DNA of 64,000 nt from CAWAMD01 sp963783045. Lineage in GTDB: Bacteria; Actinomycetota; Nitriliruptoria; Nitriliruptorales; Nitriliruptoraceae. The translations under genes and the position numbers were made by a program. Shown here piece after piece: positions 17,444 to 25,854 of this stretch (within the stretch, counting starts at the first letter, position 1; each line of letters begins with the position of its first letter). Where the stretch lies: NCBI GenBank assembly GCA_963783045.1, contig CAWAMD010000008.1, positions 199,311-263,310 on the forward strand, written 5' to 3'. The notes beneath the pieces are model-generated. The model did no database searches. It saw nothing but the letters and a program-made list of their open reading frames with translations, and was not told the origin of the DNA.

Positions 17444-19585
17444 ATGAGTCGCCGTCCCCCACGACGCGCCGTGTCGATCGTCTCGTTGCCGACGGTCCTC
17501 GCCGTGCTCGTGGCCGGCCTCGCCGTCGAGGCGACCTCGGCTGCCCCGGCCGAGGCGAGCGAGCGTGCCGACGTGCCGCCGGCGACGATCCGCGTCTGCC
17601 GCGACCGGTACGGCGGCGGTGCGACCGAGGACGTCCCCTTCAAGGACTACGTGCGCACGGTCCTCGCGAGCGAGTTCCCGTCGTCGTGGCCCGTGGCGAC
17701 GCTGCGCGCCGGCGCGGTCGCGGTCAGGTCCTACGCCTGGTGGCACGTGCTCCACCCCTACAGCAGCCGGTGCGCGCTGACCGACTCCACCCGCCACCAG
17801 AAGTACGACCCGAACGATCGCTGGAACCCGCCGACGGCGAAGACGAACGCCGCCGTGGACGCGACCTGGGGGACGCGACTCGTCGACCGATCGACGGGCA
17901 CGATCGCCTACGCCCAGTACTGCAGTGGCAGCGCCTGCAACCGCTTCCCGCCCGGCAAGCACATCAACCAGTGGGACGCGAAGGCGGAGGGCGACGCCGG
18001 CTGGAGCTACCAGCGGATCCTCGAGCACGCCTACCGGAACATGCCGCCGCAGCTCGACGACTGGCGCGCCGGCTTCGCGTTCACCCTCGACGGCACGAGC
18101 CCCTACGCGCTGTCCGACTCGCTCCAGGTGAAGGCCACCGCCCGGGGCGTCCCGCCCGGTGACCCCCGGGCGTCGGCCGACCTCTATGCCGTCTGCACCA
18201 TGGACGGCACCCACGCCATCCAGCACGTCGCGAGCGCCCCGGTCGCCGACGACGGCGGCGCCGCCCGCGCGACGTTCGACCAGACCGGCCCGATCGGTCG
18301 CTGCACCGAGGACGAGATCCCGGTCGCCGCCGTGCTCCGCGTCAACGGCTACGCCGTCGGGTCCGGTGAGGGGCAGGTGTGGCGACCGTGGGTGTCGGCG
18401 TCGTCCCGCGAGGTGCAGCGCATCGCCGACACGGACCGGCCCGTCGACGGGACGGTCCGGATCTCGCAGCGTCTCTTCGCCGACGCGGGCGCGACGATCG
18501 ACGCGCCACCGGCCCTGTCGGTGCCCTCGCCGAACGCCGAACCGACACCCGCGCCCTCGGTCACGTCGGCCGCTGACACGACGCCGACCCTCGCGGACGC
18601 GGCGGACGTCGTCGCGGACCCAGCCCCTGCACCGACCGCGGACGCGACGGACCCGGCCGCCACCGGCACGGCGGCCGACCAGCGCGACGTGCGCGGCCGT
18701 CGGGCCGCACGTGCGGTCGTGCTCGCACGATCCGACGCCTTCCCCGACGCCCTGTCCGCGACCGGGCTCGCCGGTCCGGACGCGCCGATCCTGCTGACAC
18801 CCGGCGGCCCCGACGCGCATCTCGACCCGACCGTCCGGCAGGAGATCGACCGGCTCCTCGATGCGGGCGGGCTCGTCCATGTCGTCGGGGGACCGAACGC
18901 GATCAGCGACGCCGTCGTCACCGAGCTGCGCGACGCCGGGTACCGCGTCTCCCGGCACGGCGGCACCACGCGGATCGAGACCGCGCTGGCCGTGGCGGAC
19001 GCCGTCCGCGCCGACGGCGGCGACATGTCGACGGCGCTCGTCGCCCGCGCGTACCCCGACAGCAGCGCTGGCTGGGCAGACGCCGTGACGGCCGGAGCCT
19101 ACGCGGCGTCGCTGCGTCATCCGATGCTGCTGACGGCCCCGGACCGGCTCGACCCGCGCACGGAGTCGTACCTCGAGGATGCGTCCCACGGGGTCGAGGA
19201 GGTCGTGCTCCTCGGCGGCCCGTCGGCCATCGCCGCCGACGCCGAGCAGCGGCTCGCCCCGATGCGCGTCGACCGCGTCGCCGGCAAGAGCCGCGACGAC
19301 ACGGCCGTCGCCGTCGTCGACGAGCTCTGGTCCCGCGGCGACGCCCCCGACGTGCAGCGGGCCCTGATCATCGACGGCTTCGGCAACGGCGACTGGCCCT
19401 TCGCGCTCGCGGCGTCCGTGTACGCCGCCAACCTCGGGGCCCCCGAGCTGGTCGTGACCACCCTGGTGCCGCGCAGCACGACGGGGCGCTGGCTCGACGG
19501 ACAGGAGGGCCTGCCGGTCGTCGTCGTCGGGGGAGACGGCGTCGTGCGGCCACGGATCGACCGCGACGTCTCGGGCAGTCAGTGA
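17444..19585 (+). CDS. Surface protein: SpoIID domain plus cell-wall-binding repeat 2
   Basis: 713 residues. A signal peptide (about 1-45) is followed by a SpoIID/LytB-like domain (VPFKDYVRTVLASEFPSSW, with the conserved Ala-Val-Ala-Val-Arg-Ser-Tyr-Ala stretch). A Pro/Thr/Asp-rich linker then leads to a C-terminal region of cell-wall-binding repeat 2 modules (about 420-710), seen as recurring FPDALSA, PILLTP and VVGGP-type motifs. SpoIID domains cut denuded glycan strands in peptidoglycan, and CWB2 modules hold the protein in the envelope. Sporulation is not implied, since such proteins occur in non-sporulating actinobacteria. ATG 17444 was chosen over an upstream ATG at 17387 because it directly begins the positively charged signal region. 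Confidence 0.88.
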   Translation: MSRRPPRRAVSIVSLPTVLAVLVAGLAVEATSAAPAEASERADVPPATIRVCRDRYGGGATEDVPFKDYVRTVLASEFPSSWPVATLRAGAVAVRSYAWWHVLHPYSSRCALTDSTRHQKYDPNDRWNPPTAKTNAAVDATWGTRLVDRSTGTIAYAQYCSGSACNRFPPGKHINQWDAKAEGDAGWSYQRILEHAYRNMPPQLDDWRAGFAFTLDGTSPYALSDSLQVKATARGVPPGDPRASADLYAVCTMDGTHAIQHVASAPVADDGGAARATFDQTGPIGRCTEDEIPVAAVLRVNGYAVGSGEGQVWRPWVSASSREVQRIADTDRPVDGTVRISQRLFADAGATIDAPPALSVPSPNAEPTPAPSVTSAADTTPTLADAADVVADPAPAPTADATDPAATGTAADQRDVRGRRAARAVVLARSDAFPDALSATGLAGPDAPILLTPGGPDAHLDPTVRQEIDRLLDAGGLVHVVGGPNAISDAVVTELRDAGYRVSRHGGTTRIETALAVADAVRADGGDMSTALVARAYPDSSAGWADAVTAGAYAASLRHPMLLTAPDRLDPRTESYLEDASHGVEEVVLLGGPSAIAADAEQRLAPMRVDRVAGKSRDDTAVAVVDELWSRGDAPDVQRALIIDGFGNGDWPFALAASVYAANLGAPELVVTTLVPRSTTGRWLDGQEGLPVVVVGGDGVVRPRIDRDVSGSQ

Positions 19586-19628
19586 GCACGTAGTATCTCC
19601 CGACACGCCCGCGGCGGAGGGGACCACG

Positions 19629-21164
19629 ATGGGCACGGGGCACGGAGAGAGGCTCAGCACGCTCGATGCGGCGTTCCTGAACATGGAGTCGCCGACGCTG
19701 CCGATGCACGTCGGCGGACTGTTCGTCTTCGAGTATCCCGACGGGGGAGAGCTCGACTTCGCACGCTTCCTCGCGCTGGTCCGCTCGCGGCTCCACCTCG
19801 TGCCTCGCTACCGCCAGAAGCTCGCGTTCGCCCCGTTCAACCTCGGCAACCCCGCCTGGGTCGACGACCCGCAGTTCGACCTGTCGTACCACGTCCGGCA
19901 CGCGGCGCTGCCGAAGCCCGGGACGATCCAGCAGCTCACCGAGTACAGCGCCCGCATCCTGTCGCGGCAGCTCGACCGCGACCGTCCCCTGTGGGAGCTC
20001 TATGTCATCGAGGGCCTCGAGGACGGACGGTTCGCGATCCTCGGCAAGAACCACCACGCGATGATCGACGGGCTGGCCGGCATCGACATCGCGACGGTCA
20101 TGCTCGACTTCGCGCCGGACGCGTCGGCCGAGATCCCGGCTCCCGAGCCGTGGGAGCCGGCCCCTGCCCCGGCCGGCCACGAGCTGGCCTTCTCGACGGT
20201 CACCGACCTGCTGTCGAGCCCGGCGACGGCCGTGGAGGCTGCCCGGTCCGTGCTCGCCAACCCCCTCTCCTCGGCGGGGCGGGCGGTCGAGGTCGGTCGC
20301 GCGGTCGCCTCCGTGGCGAGCCGCAACCTGGTCCGTCCGGCACCGCGGAGCCCGCTGAACCGTCCCCCGGGCGTCCACCGTCGCTTCGCCATCCAGCGCC
20401 TGCCGCTCGACGAGGTGAAGCGGATCAAGAACACCTACTCGACCACGGTGAACGACGTGGTGCTGGCCCTCACGGCCGACGCCACCGGTCGCTATCTGCG
20501 CTCGCGGGGGACGGAGACGGACGGCATGTGGCTGCGGGCCATGGTCCCCGTGTCGGTGCGGGCCAAGGGCGAGGCGCACGCGCTCGGCAACCGGGTCGTG
20601 TCGGTCTTCGTCAACCTGCCGATGTTCGAGATGGACGCCGTCGAGCGGCTGCGGATCTGCCAGGACGCGATGGGCCAGGTCAAACAGAGCCACCACGCGG
20701 TCGGCGCCGGGTTCCTCATCGGCATGTCCCAGTTCGCCCCGCCGACGATCCACGCCATGGCATCGCGTGCCGCGGTGCGGGCACGGCTGTTCAACTTCCT
20801 CGTCACGAACGTGCCCGGACCGCAGATCCCGATCTACTGCCTCGGTGGCCGCCTGATGGGTGCCTTCCCGTTCACGCCACTGGCGGCGACGCACGCCTAC
20901 GCCGTCGGGCTCACCTCGATCGACGGGTGGCTGAACTTCGGCTTCACCGCCGACTGGGACACCCTGCCGGACATCGAGAACGCCACCGGATTCCTGAAGG
21001 ACTCGCTGGAAGAGCTGGGGCAGAACGCCGACGCCGCCGGCGCCCGGCACGAGCTCGGGAGGAAGCGGACACCGCGGGTCGTCGCGTCGGCAGCATCCGA
21101 CGGACCCGCCGACGACGACACCACGGTGCCGGCGGGTGCGGGCGTTCGCGACGAGGGGTCCTGA
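19629..21164 (+). CDS. Wax ester synthase/diacylglycerol acyltransferase (WS/DGAT)
   Basis: 511 residues. The bifunctional acyltransferase motif HHAMIDG (HHxxxDG) is present, as are the N-terminal LSTLDAAFLNMES and the later ND.VLALTA and NVPGP-type family motifs. It transfers acyl groups from acyl-CoA to fatty alcohols or diacylglycerol for storage lipid, usually at the membrane. GGAGGGG lies upstream of the ATG. It is followed after 2 nt by dut, which suggests co-transcription although the functions are unrelated. Confidence 0.94.
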   Translation: MGTGHGERLSTLDAAFLNMESPTLPMHVGGLFVFEYPDGGELDFARFLALVRSRLHLVPRYRQKLAFAPFNLGNPAWVDDPQFDLSYHVRHAALPKPGTIQQLTEYSARILSRQLDRDRPLWELYVIEGLEDGRFAILGKNHHAMIDGLAGIDIATVMLDFAPDASAEIPAPEPWEPAPAPAGHELAFSTVTDLLSSPATAVEAARSVLANPLSSAGRAVEVGRAVASVASRNLVRPAPRSPLNRPPGVHRRFAIQRLPLDEVKRIKNTYSTTVNDVVLALTADATGRYLRSRGTETDGMWLRAMVPVSVRAKGEAHALGNRVVSVFVNLPMFEMDAVERLRICQDAMGQVKQSHHAVGAGFLIGMSQFAPPTIHAMASRAAVRARLFNFLVTNVPGPQIPIYCLGGRLMGAFPFTPLAATHAYAVGLTSIDGWLNFGFTADWDTLPDIENATGFLKDSLEELGQNADAAGARHELGRKRTPRVVASAASDGPADDDTTVPAGAGVRDEGS

Positions 21165-21166
21165 GG

Positions 21167-21631
21167 ATGGCCGGTGGTCTCGGGACGGCCGTGCGACTGC
21201 GGGTGCGTCGGCTGCGGCCCGATGCCGTCCTGCCGCGCTATGCACATCCGGGCGACGCCGGGCTGGACCTGGCGGCCGCCGAGGCGGTCACGCTCGCGCC
21301 GGGGCAGCGCGTCGCCGTCTCGACCGGGCTCGCCGTCGCGGTGCCGGACGGGTGGGTCGGGCTCGTGCACCCACGCTCCGGGCTGGCGCTGCGGCAGGGG
21401 CTCACCGTGGTCAACGCGCCGGGGACGGTCGACGCCGGCTACCGCGGCGAGCTCAAGGTGCTGCTGGTCAACCTCGGTGACGATCCGGTCAAGATCGAGC
21501 AGGGCGACCGGATCGCGCAGCTGCTCCTGCAGGAGGTCGCCCACGCCGAGGTGGTCGAGGTGGACGAGCTCGACGCGACCGTCCGCGGGGCGGGTGGTTT
21601 CGGCTCGACCGGGGTCGCGGACCGCCGCTGA
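21167..21631 (+). CDS. dut: dUTP diphosphatase (dUTPase)
   Basis: 154-residue homotrimeric dUTPase with all five family motifs: GDAGLDLAA (I), HPRSGLA (II), GTVDAGYRGELKV (III, with the catalytic Asp and the Tyr that excludes ribose), RIAQLLL (IV) and GAGGFGSTG (V, the arm that closes over the nucleotide). It hydrolyses dUTP to dUMP and keeps uracil out of DNA. The ATG begins 2 nt after the WS/DGAT stop. It is followed by tRNA-Gly. Confidence 0.96.
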   Translation: MAGGLGTAVRLRVRRLRPDAVLPRYAHPGDAGLDLAAAEAVTLAPGQRVAVSTGLAVAVPDGWVGLVHPRSGLALRQGLTVVNAPGTVDAGYRGELKVLLVNLGDDPVKIEQGDRIAQLLLQEVAHAEVVEVDELDATVRGAGGFGSTGVADRR

Positions 21632-21745
21632 CCGCGAGGTGCTGGGTCGGTTCTGGGGGCTCGGTGGAGCACCGCGCGTCACGCGCCGGAGCCGGCTGCG
21701 GCGGTTTGCCCGTCCAGAGGGTGCTGGCTACGCTGCGGGCCGCAC

Positions 21746-21818
<73 letters not shown>

Positions 21819-21822
21819 CTAC

Positions 21823-21853
21823 GCAGAACCGGCCCCAGCGGCCGGTTTTCTGC
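21823..21853 (+). terminator. Intrinsic terminator after tRNA-Gly
   Basis: GCAGAACCGGCC (21823-21834) and GGCCGGTTTTCTGC (21840-21853) pair with a CCAGC loop. The inner 8 bp are perfect, followed by a TTTT stretch inside the right arm. It directly follows the tRNA. Confidence 0.8.
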
Positions 21854-22616
21854 ATTCTGAGCCACTTCTGGCATGACACCCTCCTCATCTCTCCACGGAA
21901 GGTAGCGGCGGGTTCCGGATGGATCCGGCATCCTTCCGCAGGCTTGTTGGGGGAATCTTGGGGGAGAAGCGCGCGATCCCCCTGGCTGGGCAACTCCGGA
22001 TGTGCTCAGGTAGCGGCCGAGTGGGACGGTGGAGGTTGTCAGGCGCCACGTGAGTTGAGGACGTTCTCTGGAGCTGGGACTGCTGGCGAGCCTGTGACCG
22101 GCGGTTCTGCGTCAGCGACATGTGGGAGTCGTCGGCCCGTGCGGCGCGGTCGACCATCCGGGCGTGGGTGCCGTAGCGGGCTTCCTTCGGCGGGGTGTCG
22201 CGCATCAGACGTGCCCGGACTGGTTGCATCGGCACCGGCACGGCCCTCGTTCTCCCGGTTAGATCCAGACGCAGGGACCGCAGACCAGACCTCACTGACG
22301 AAGGCGCCCATGTTCGGGCGCCGTCGTCCTACCAGCCTCGCATGAAGTGTCGGCGGGCGCCTCCCCTCTCCGCTCCGTTTGCCACTTCCATCGAGGCTCT
22401 GAGGCGAGGCCGGGTGCGCCCATCGCCGTGGTGGTGCGCGGCCGGCCGGTCGGCCGCGGAAACGCATAACCGTCTCTGGCCGATGAGCGCGCCGACCGCG
22501 AAGGAGGCCACGTCAGTCAGCGCGGTAACCCCGAACGGGGTGCCGAGCCGAACACCCGTTCTAGGGAACCGCAGTCGCTACCCGGTGTTGTCGCAGGCAA
22601 TTTGTACTCTCGCGCC
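21854..22616. other. 763 bp without a convincing gene
   Basis: No reading frame in this stretch has a believable start, RBS and codon pattern together. Base composition is somewhat lower in GC and less structured than the core genes. One small hairpin (GGCGCCC/GGGCGCC, about 22302-22322) could be a terminator. It probably represents decayed DNA between the tRNA and the TIR gene. No integrase fragment is recognisable. Confidence 0.5.
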
Positions 22617-23363
22617 ATGGCGAGATGCACGGCACCTGTTGAAGGCCACCGCACAGCGAGCGGTGCGGCGAACTGTCCCGCGTGCCGCGGGGGATACGGG
22701 CGACGTCGCTCCTACTCCTCGTACACCCCGACCCCGCGCCCCTCGTACGGCGGCAGGTCCTCGGGCGGCAGCGGCGGTGGATCGTCTGGCGGCGGCGGGA
22801 CGACACGGCGACTGCGCGGCGGTCGGGGGACCGTGTCGTACTCGCCCAGCGAGTGGCGCACGTTCAAGCCGGCGGCCCGCAAGGCCGAGGCGATCGCGCA
22901 GAAGTATCCCGATCGGCGCGACCTGTTCCTCTGCCACGCGTGGGACGACCGGGAGAGCTCCGCGAAGGACCTGTTCGACCGGCTGTCTCGTAGTGGCGCA
23001 TCCGTGTGGTTCAGCGAGACCGAGGTTGCCCTCGGCAAGTCGCTGATGCGCGAGATCGACAAGGGCCTGCGGATGTCCCGCATCGGCATCGTTCTCGTGA
23101 CGCCGGCGATGCTCCGGAGCCTTGAGAACGGGGGCATCGCCGACAAGGAACTCTCGGCGCTTCTCCGAACCGACCGCGTGATCCCGGTCGCTCACGGCGT
23201 TACGTTCGAGGAAATCGCCGACGTGAGCCCATTGCTCGCGGCCCGGTCTGGTCTGACGATCGACGAGGCCCTGACCATGCAGGACGCCGCGCAGAAGGTC
23301 GCTGCATCGGCCGTGTTGCAGGGCGACGAGACCGCAGTCGGGACCTCCAGCAGGGACTGGTAG
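22617..23363 (+). CDS. TIR-domain protein with N-terminal zinc-ribbon-like segment
   Basis: 248 residues. The N-terminus carries Cys4, His11, Cys20 and Cys23 in the arrangement C-x6-H-x8-C-x2-C (ending CPAC), a likely metal-binding knuckle. A Ser/Gly-rich linker follows (about 30-70). The TIR domain spans about 101-225 and begins RDLFLCHAWDDRES, with GASVWFSETEVALGKSL and RIGIVLVTPAML following in the expected order. Acidic residues in SETE are where the NADase Glu of bacterial TIRs is usually found. Such proteins act as NAD-consuming defence effectors or signal producers, but no partner sensor gene lies next to it. ATG 22617 is preferred over a TTG at 22602. Located in the accessory region after tRNA-Gly. 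Confidence 0.85.
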   Translation: MARCTAPVEGHRTASGAANCPACRGGYGRRRSYSSYTPTPRPSYGGRSSGGSGGGSSGGGGTTRRLRGGRGTVSYSPSEWRTFKPAARKAEAIAQKYPDRRDLFLCHAWDDRESSAKDLFDRLSRSGASVWFSETEVALGKSLMREIDKGLRMSRIGIVLVTPAMLRSLENGGIADKELSALLRTDRVIPVAHGVTFEEIADVSPLLAARSGLTIDEALTMQDAAQKVAASAVLQGDETAVGTSSRDW

Positions 23364-23562
23364 CCGGGAGGCTGCCTCTTCCTCCTCCGGGACGCGACGG
23401 GCCAGCAGGTGGGCTTGTGTCAAGCCTCACCGATAGCTGCCGAGTGCCGAGACGGAGATCGACGCATGTGACCCGCGCGGCAGCCGTGGTTGTCGCGCGC
23501 CGGTAATCGTCCTCGCGGCGCGCGTAACCGCCCCTCGGATCGGCTCGAGTTAATGGCGCCTG

Positions 23563-23736
23563 CTACGAGTAGATCTCTTCGAGGAAGGCTGCCGGCGTGA
23601 CGATCCCGATCCCCTCGACGACCTGAAGGTCGAGCAGGTCGGTGTCGCCGGTGGCGGTGACGTTGGCGCCGGCGGCGGCCGCGATGGCGGCTTCCAAGAC
23701 CCGGTTGTCGTCGGGGTCACGAACCAGGTCGCGGGG
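23563..23736 (-). pseudogene. PIN-domain (VapC-type) toxin, C-terminal remnant
   Basis: Reading leftward, an open frame without a start encodes RDPDDNRVLEAAIAAAAG, then TGDTDLLDL and VTPAAFLEEIYS before a TAG. This is the C-terminal half of a PIN endoribonuclease, including the DPDD and TGDTDLL acidic motifs. An in-frame TGA at 23737-23739 closes the frame upstream, exactly where an IS21-type fragment begins, so insertion or deletion removed the N-terminal half. No antitoxin is seen. Non-functional. Confidence 0.75.
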
Positions 23737-23766
23737 TCATCGTCGGGCGGGCACCTCAACCGAGCC

Positions 23767-23880
23767 CGGAAACCCACGTGTTGCGTTGTCTGCCCACCGC
23801 GGCGGGCCAAGCACAAGGGCGTGGTCGAAAGCGCCATTCACTTCCTGACCCAGCGGTGGTGGCGCACCGCGGAGGCGTCG
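23767..23880 (+). pseudogene. IS21-family transposase (IstA) fragment
   Basis: A short plus-strand frame reads VVCPPRRAKHKGVVESAI followed by HFLTQRWWRT. The PPR..KHKGVVE..IHF..QRWWRT pattern is typical of the region after the DDE core of IS21 IstA. There is no start, no remaining catalytic core and no IstB. It abuts the truncated PIN gene on one side and the LuxR regulator stop on the other, so it marks an old insertion scar. Confidence 0.65.
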
Positions 23881-23881
23881 A

Positions 23882-24961
23882 CTAGACGAAGAACCCGTAG
23901 GGGCCCGGCGTCTCCCCCCGTTCGCGGCGTGGCAGGTAGTGATCGGTGAGCAGCCGCGCCGCCAGCTCGCCCCGCGACCCCACCCCTGCTTTCTCGTAGA
24001 TCGACTTGAGGTGGTCGTTCACGGTGTGGAGAGACAGGTCCAACGCCGCTGCGATGCGTCTGCTGGTCTCGCCCCGTACGGCGGCGGTCGCCACCTCGCG
24101 CTCCCGCTCGGTGAGCCCGTAGCTGTGCATGATGGTGTCGGCGAGGCGGGCCGGACGCGGCCGCTCGACGACCACGGAGAACTCGCCGTCCCGGCCCTTG
24201 ACCGGCATCCCGTGGAACGCAACGGGGCCCGCGTCCCCGACCACGACCGACGACACCGGACCGCCAGTGCGGACGGCGGCGACGACGCTCCGCAGCACCT
24301 GTCCCACCTGCTCGTCGCGCAACTCGTCGAGGTACCGCTCGGCCGCGGCGGTGGTCGTGACCACGTCGCCCTCCTCGGTCGTGTTGATGTGTCCCGGGGG
24401 GGCATCCATAGACGCGGACTCGACGGCGGCGCGAAGGAACACCTGGCGGTAGAGGTCGGCGAGGACCGGGGACAGCCGACGGGCGAGGTCGACGACGCGG
24501 GCATCGAACGCCGGTGGCTCGCGGCGGTAGCAGGTGACGACGCCCCACACGGCGTCCGCGCGGCGCAGGACGATCCGCAGCTCGTCGTGCACGCCTGACG
24601 GGGCGAGCACCTCGTCGTAGCGCTGAACCACGCCGACCGGGTCCCCGACGTCCAGGCGGAGCGCCCCGACTGGCTGCTCGTCGCGCACGAGCGCGAAGTA
24701 GCTGTTGGGGTCACCAGAGCCCCATTCGAGCTCGAACAGCCGGACCTCACGAGCGGGGTCGAACCTCTCCCCACCCGGCGGCGGGACGTCCCATCGGGCG
24801 CGGCAGTCGGTCATCAACAGCGTGGCGGGATCGACCGCAGCCCAGATCGCCACGTCGAACCCGATGGCCCGCCGCAACTCGCGATCCGCGAGCGTCACGA
24901 CGTCGTCAAGGCCCAGAGGGCGCCGCAGGAGGCGTGTCACCGCCTCGACCGTCCCGTCCAT
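23882..24961 (-). CDS. LuxR-family transcriptional regulator
   Basis: 359 residues. The C-terminal HTH (about 285-345) reads LTEREREVATAAVRGETSRR and continues IAAALDLSLHTVNDHLKSIY, a textbook LuxR/GerE domain. The N-terminal 270 residues look GAF-like (aromatic and Asp-rich strands, FDVAIWAAVDPATL) and may bind a small ligand. No receiver domain is present. The ATG at 24961 is the first good start; upstream frame has no family character. It is transcribed divergently from a cupin gene with only 87 bp between them, so it probably controls that gene and itself. Confidence 0.85.
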   Translation of the reverse strand: MDGTVEAVTRLLRRPLGLDDVVTLADRELRRAIGFDVAIWAAVDPATLLMTDCRARWDVPPPGGERFDPAREVRLFELEWGSGDPNSYFALVRDEQPVGALRLDVGDPVGVVQRYDEVLAPSGVHDELRIVLRRADAVWGVVTCYRREPPAFDARVVDLARRLSPVLADLYRQVFLRAAVESASMDAPPGHINTTEEGDVVTTTAAAERYLDELRDEQVGQVLRSVVAAVRTGGPVSSVVVGDAGPVAFHGMPVKGRDGEFSVVVERPRPARLADTIMHSYGLTEREREVATAAVRGETSRRIAAALDLSLHTVNDHLKSIYEKAGVGSRGELAARLLTDHYLPRRERGETPGPYGFFV

Positions 24962-25048
24962 GTCGCCGCAGGCTACCCCCCAGGACTGGGGATGGCCAGC
25001 GACGGCGCTGTCGAGCACCGTGGCAGCGTCACCGAACGGAGAGGACCC

Positions 25049-25537
25049 ATGCAGACCACGAACGTCGACGCGTACCACCTCGGCCCTGACGCCGCGCTCG
25101 AAGTGCTCGAAGGCATGGGGGTGCGGATGCGCTGGCTCGCTCGATCGGAGGAGACCTCGGGGAGGTTCAACCTGGCGGTGTACACCGCCCCGCCGCGGTT
25201 CCCCGGCCCGGGACTCCACGCTCACCCCGCGCACGACGAGATCTTCTACGTCCTCGACGGCGAACTGCGCATCCAGGTCGGCGACGAGCAGACCACCCTC
25301 CCGGCGGGCTCCTTCGCGTTCGGACCCCGCGGCACCCCCCACACCTTCGCGAACCACACGCACGAGCCGACGCGCTATCTCTTCGGGTTCGTCCCCGGCG
25401 GGATGGAGGAGATGTTCCGCGAGATGATGGCCTACATCAACGAGTCGTCACCCGCGATCGACCCTCAGAAGCTCGGCCGAATCAACGCAGAACACGGTGT
25501 CGAGCTGCTCGGGCCACCGATGCCGGTGCCGGAGTGA
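25049..25537 (+). CDS. Cupin-domain protein
   Basis: 162 residues. Cupin motif 1 appears as GLHAHPAHDEIFYVLDGEL (the H-x-H...E metal ligands) and motif 2 as PRGTPHTFANHTHEPTRYL with the second His. This is the single-domain arrangement of small quercetinase or polyketide-cyclase-like cupins. A substrate cannot be assigned. The ATG follows GGAGAGGA. The divergent LuxR regulator is the likely controller. Confidence 0.85.
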   Translation: MQTTNVDAYHLGPDAALEVLEGMGVRMRWLARSEETSGRFNLAVYTAPPRFPGPGLHAHPAHDEIFYVLDGELRIQVGDEQTTLPAGSFAFGPRGTPHTFANHTHEPTRYLFGFVPGGMEEMFREMMAYINESSPAIDPQKLGRINAEHGVELLGPPMPVPE

Positions 25538-25854
25538 CCGAGCCGTCCCAAGATGGGTCGCCGACCTTTCCGTCCGGGCCGGGTCACGCCGCGTTGGCGA
25601 CCGGCGACCGACGAAGTAGCTCCTGCCGCGAGAGCGCTATGGGCGGATCAGTGCTCCCCGAACCCGAAGCACCTGGACCCGCCCGAAGCGGGGACTTCCC
25701 AGCGGGTGTGGGCGACCGTGAACGTCGCGGCGCGACGGTTGGGTCTGACCGACCGGGCGGGACGGTGGGCGACCTCCGCCGAAGCGGTTTCCCGCGCGTA
25801 GTCGTCCGCGCGCGACCGCGCGCGACGGTGGGTCAGCGGTTGTCCGCACCCGCT
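25538..25854. other. Intergenic stretch with a possible intron-target-like copy
   Basis: No gene is confidently supported. A plus-strand frame 25553-25801 (82 codons) has no RBS and no recognisable product. Positions 25688-25708 (GCGGGGACTTCC, then AGCGGGTG) closely match the joined exon ends flanking the minus-strand intron at 25855-26803. A GC-rich palindromic tract (about 25804-25826) lies before the intron's 3' end. Confidence 0.4.

Noticed and set aside
17147..19684. Minus-strand open frame of 845 codons opposite the SpoIID/CWB2 gene
   Set aside because: Antisense artefact of high GC; the plus strand has clear SpoIID and CWB2 motifs.
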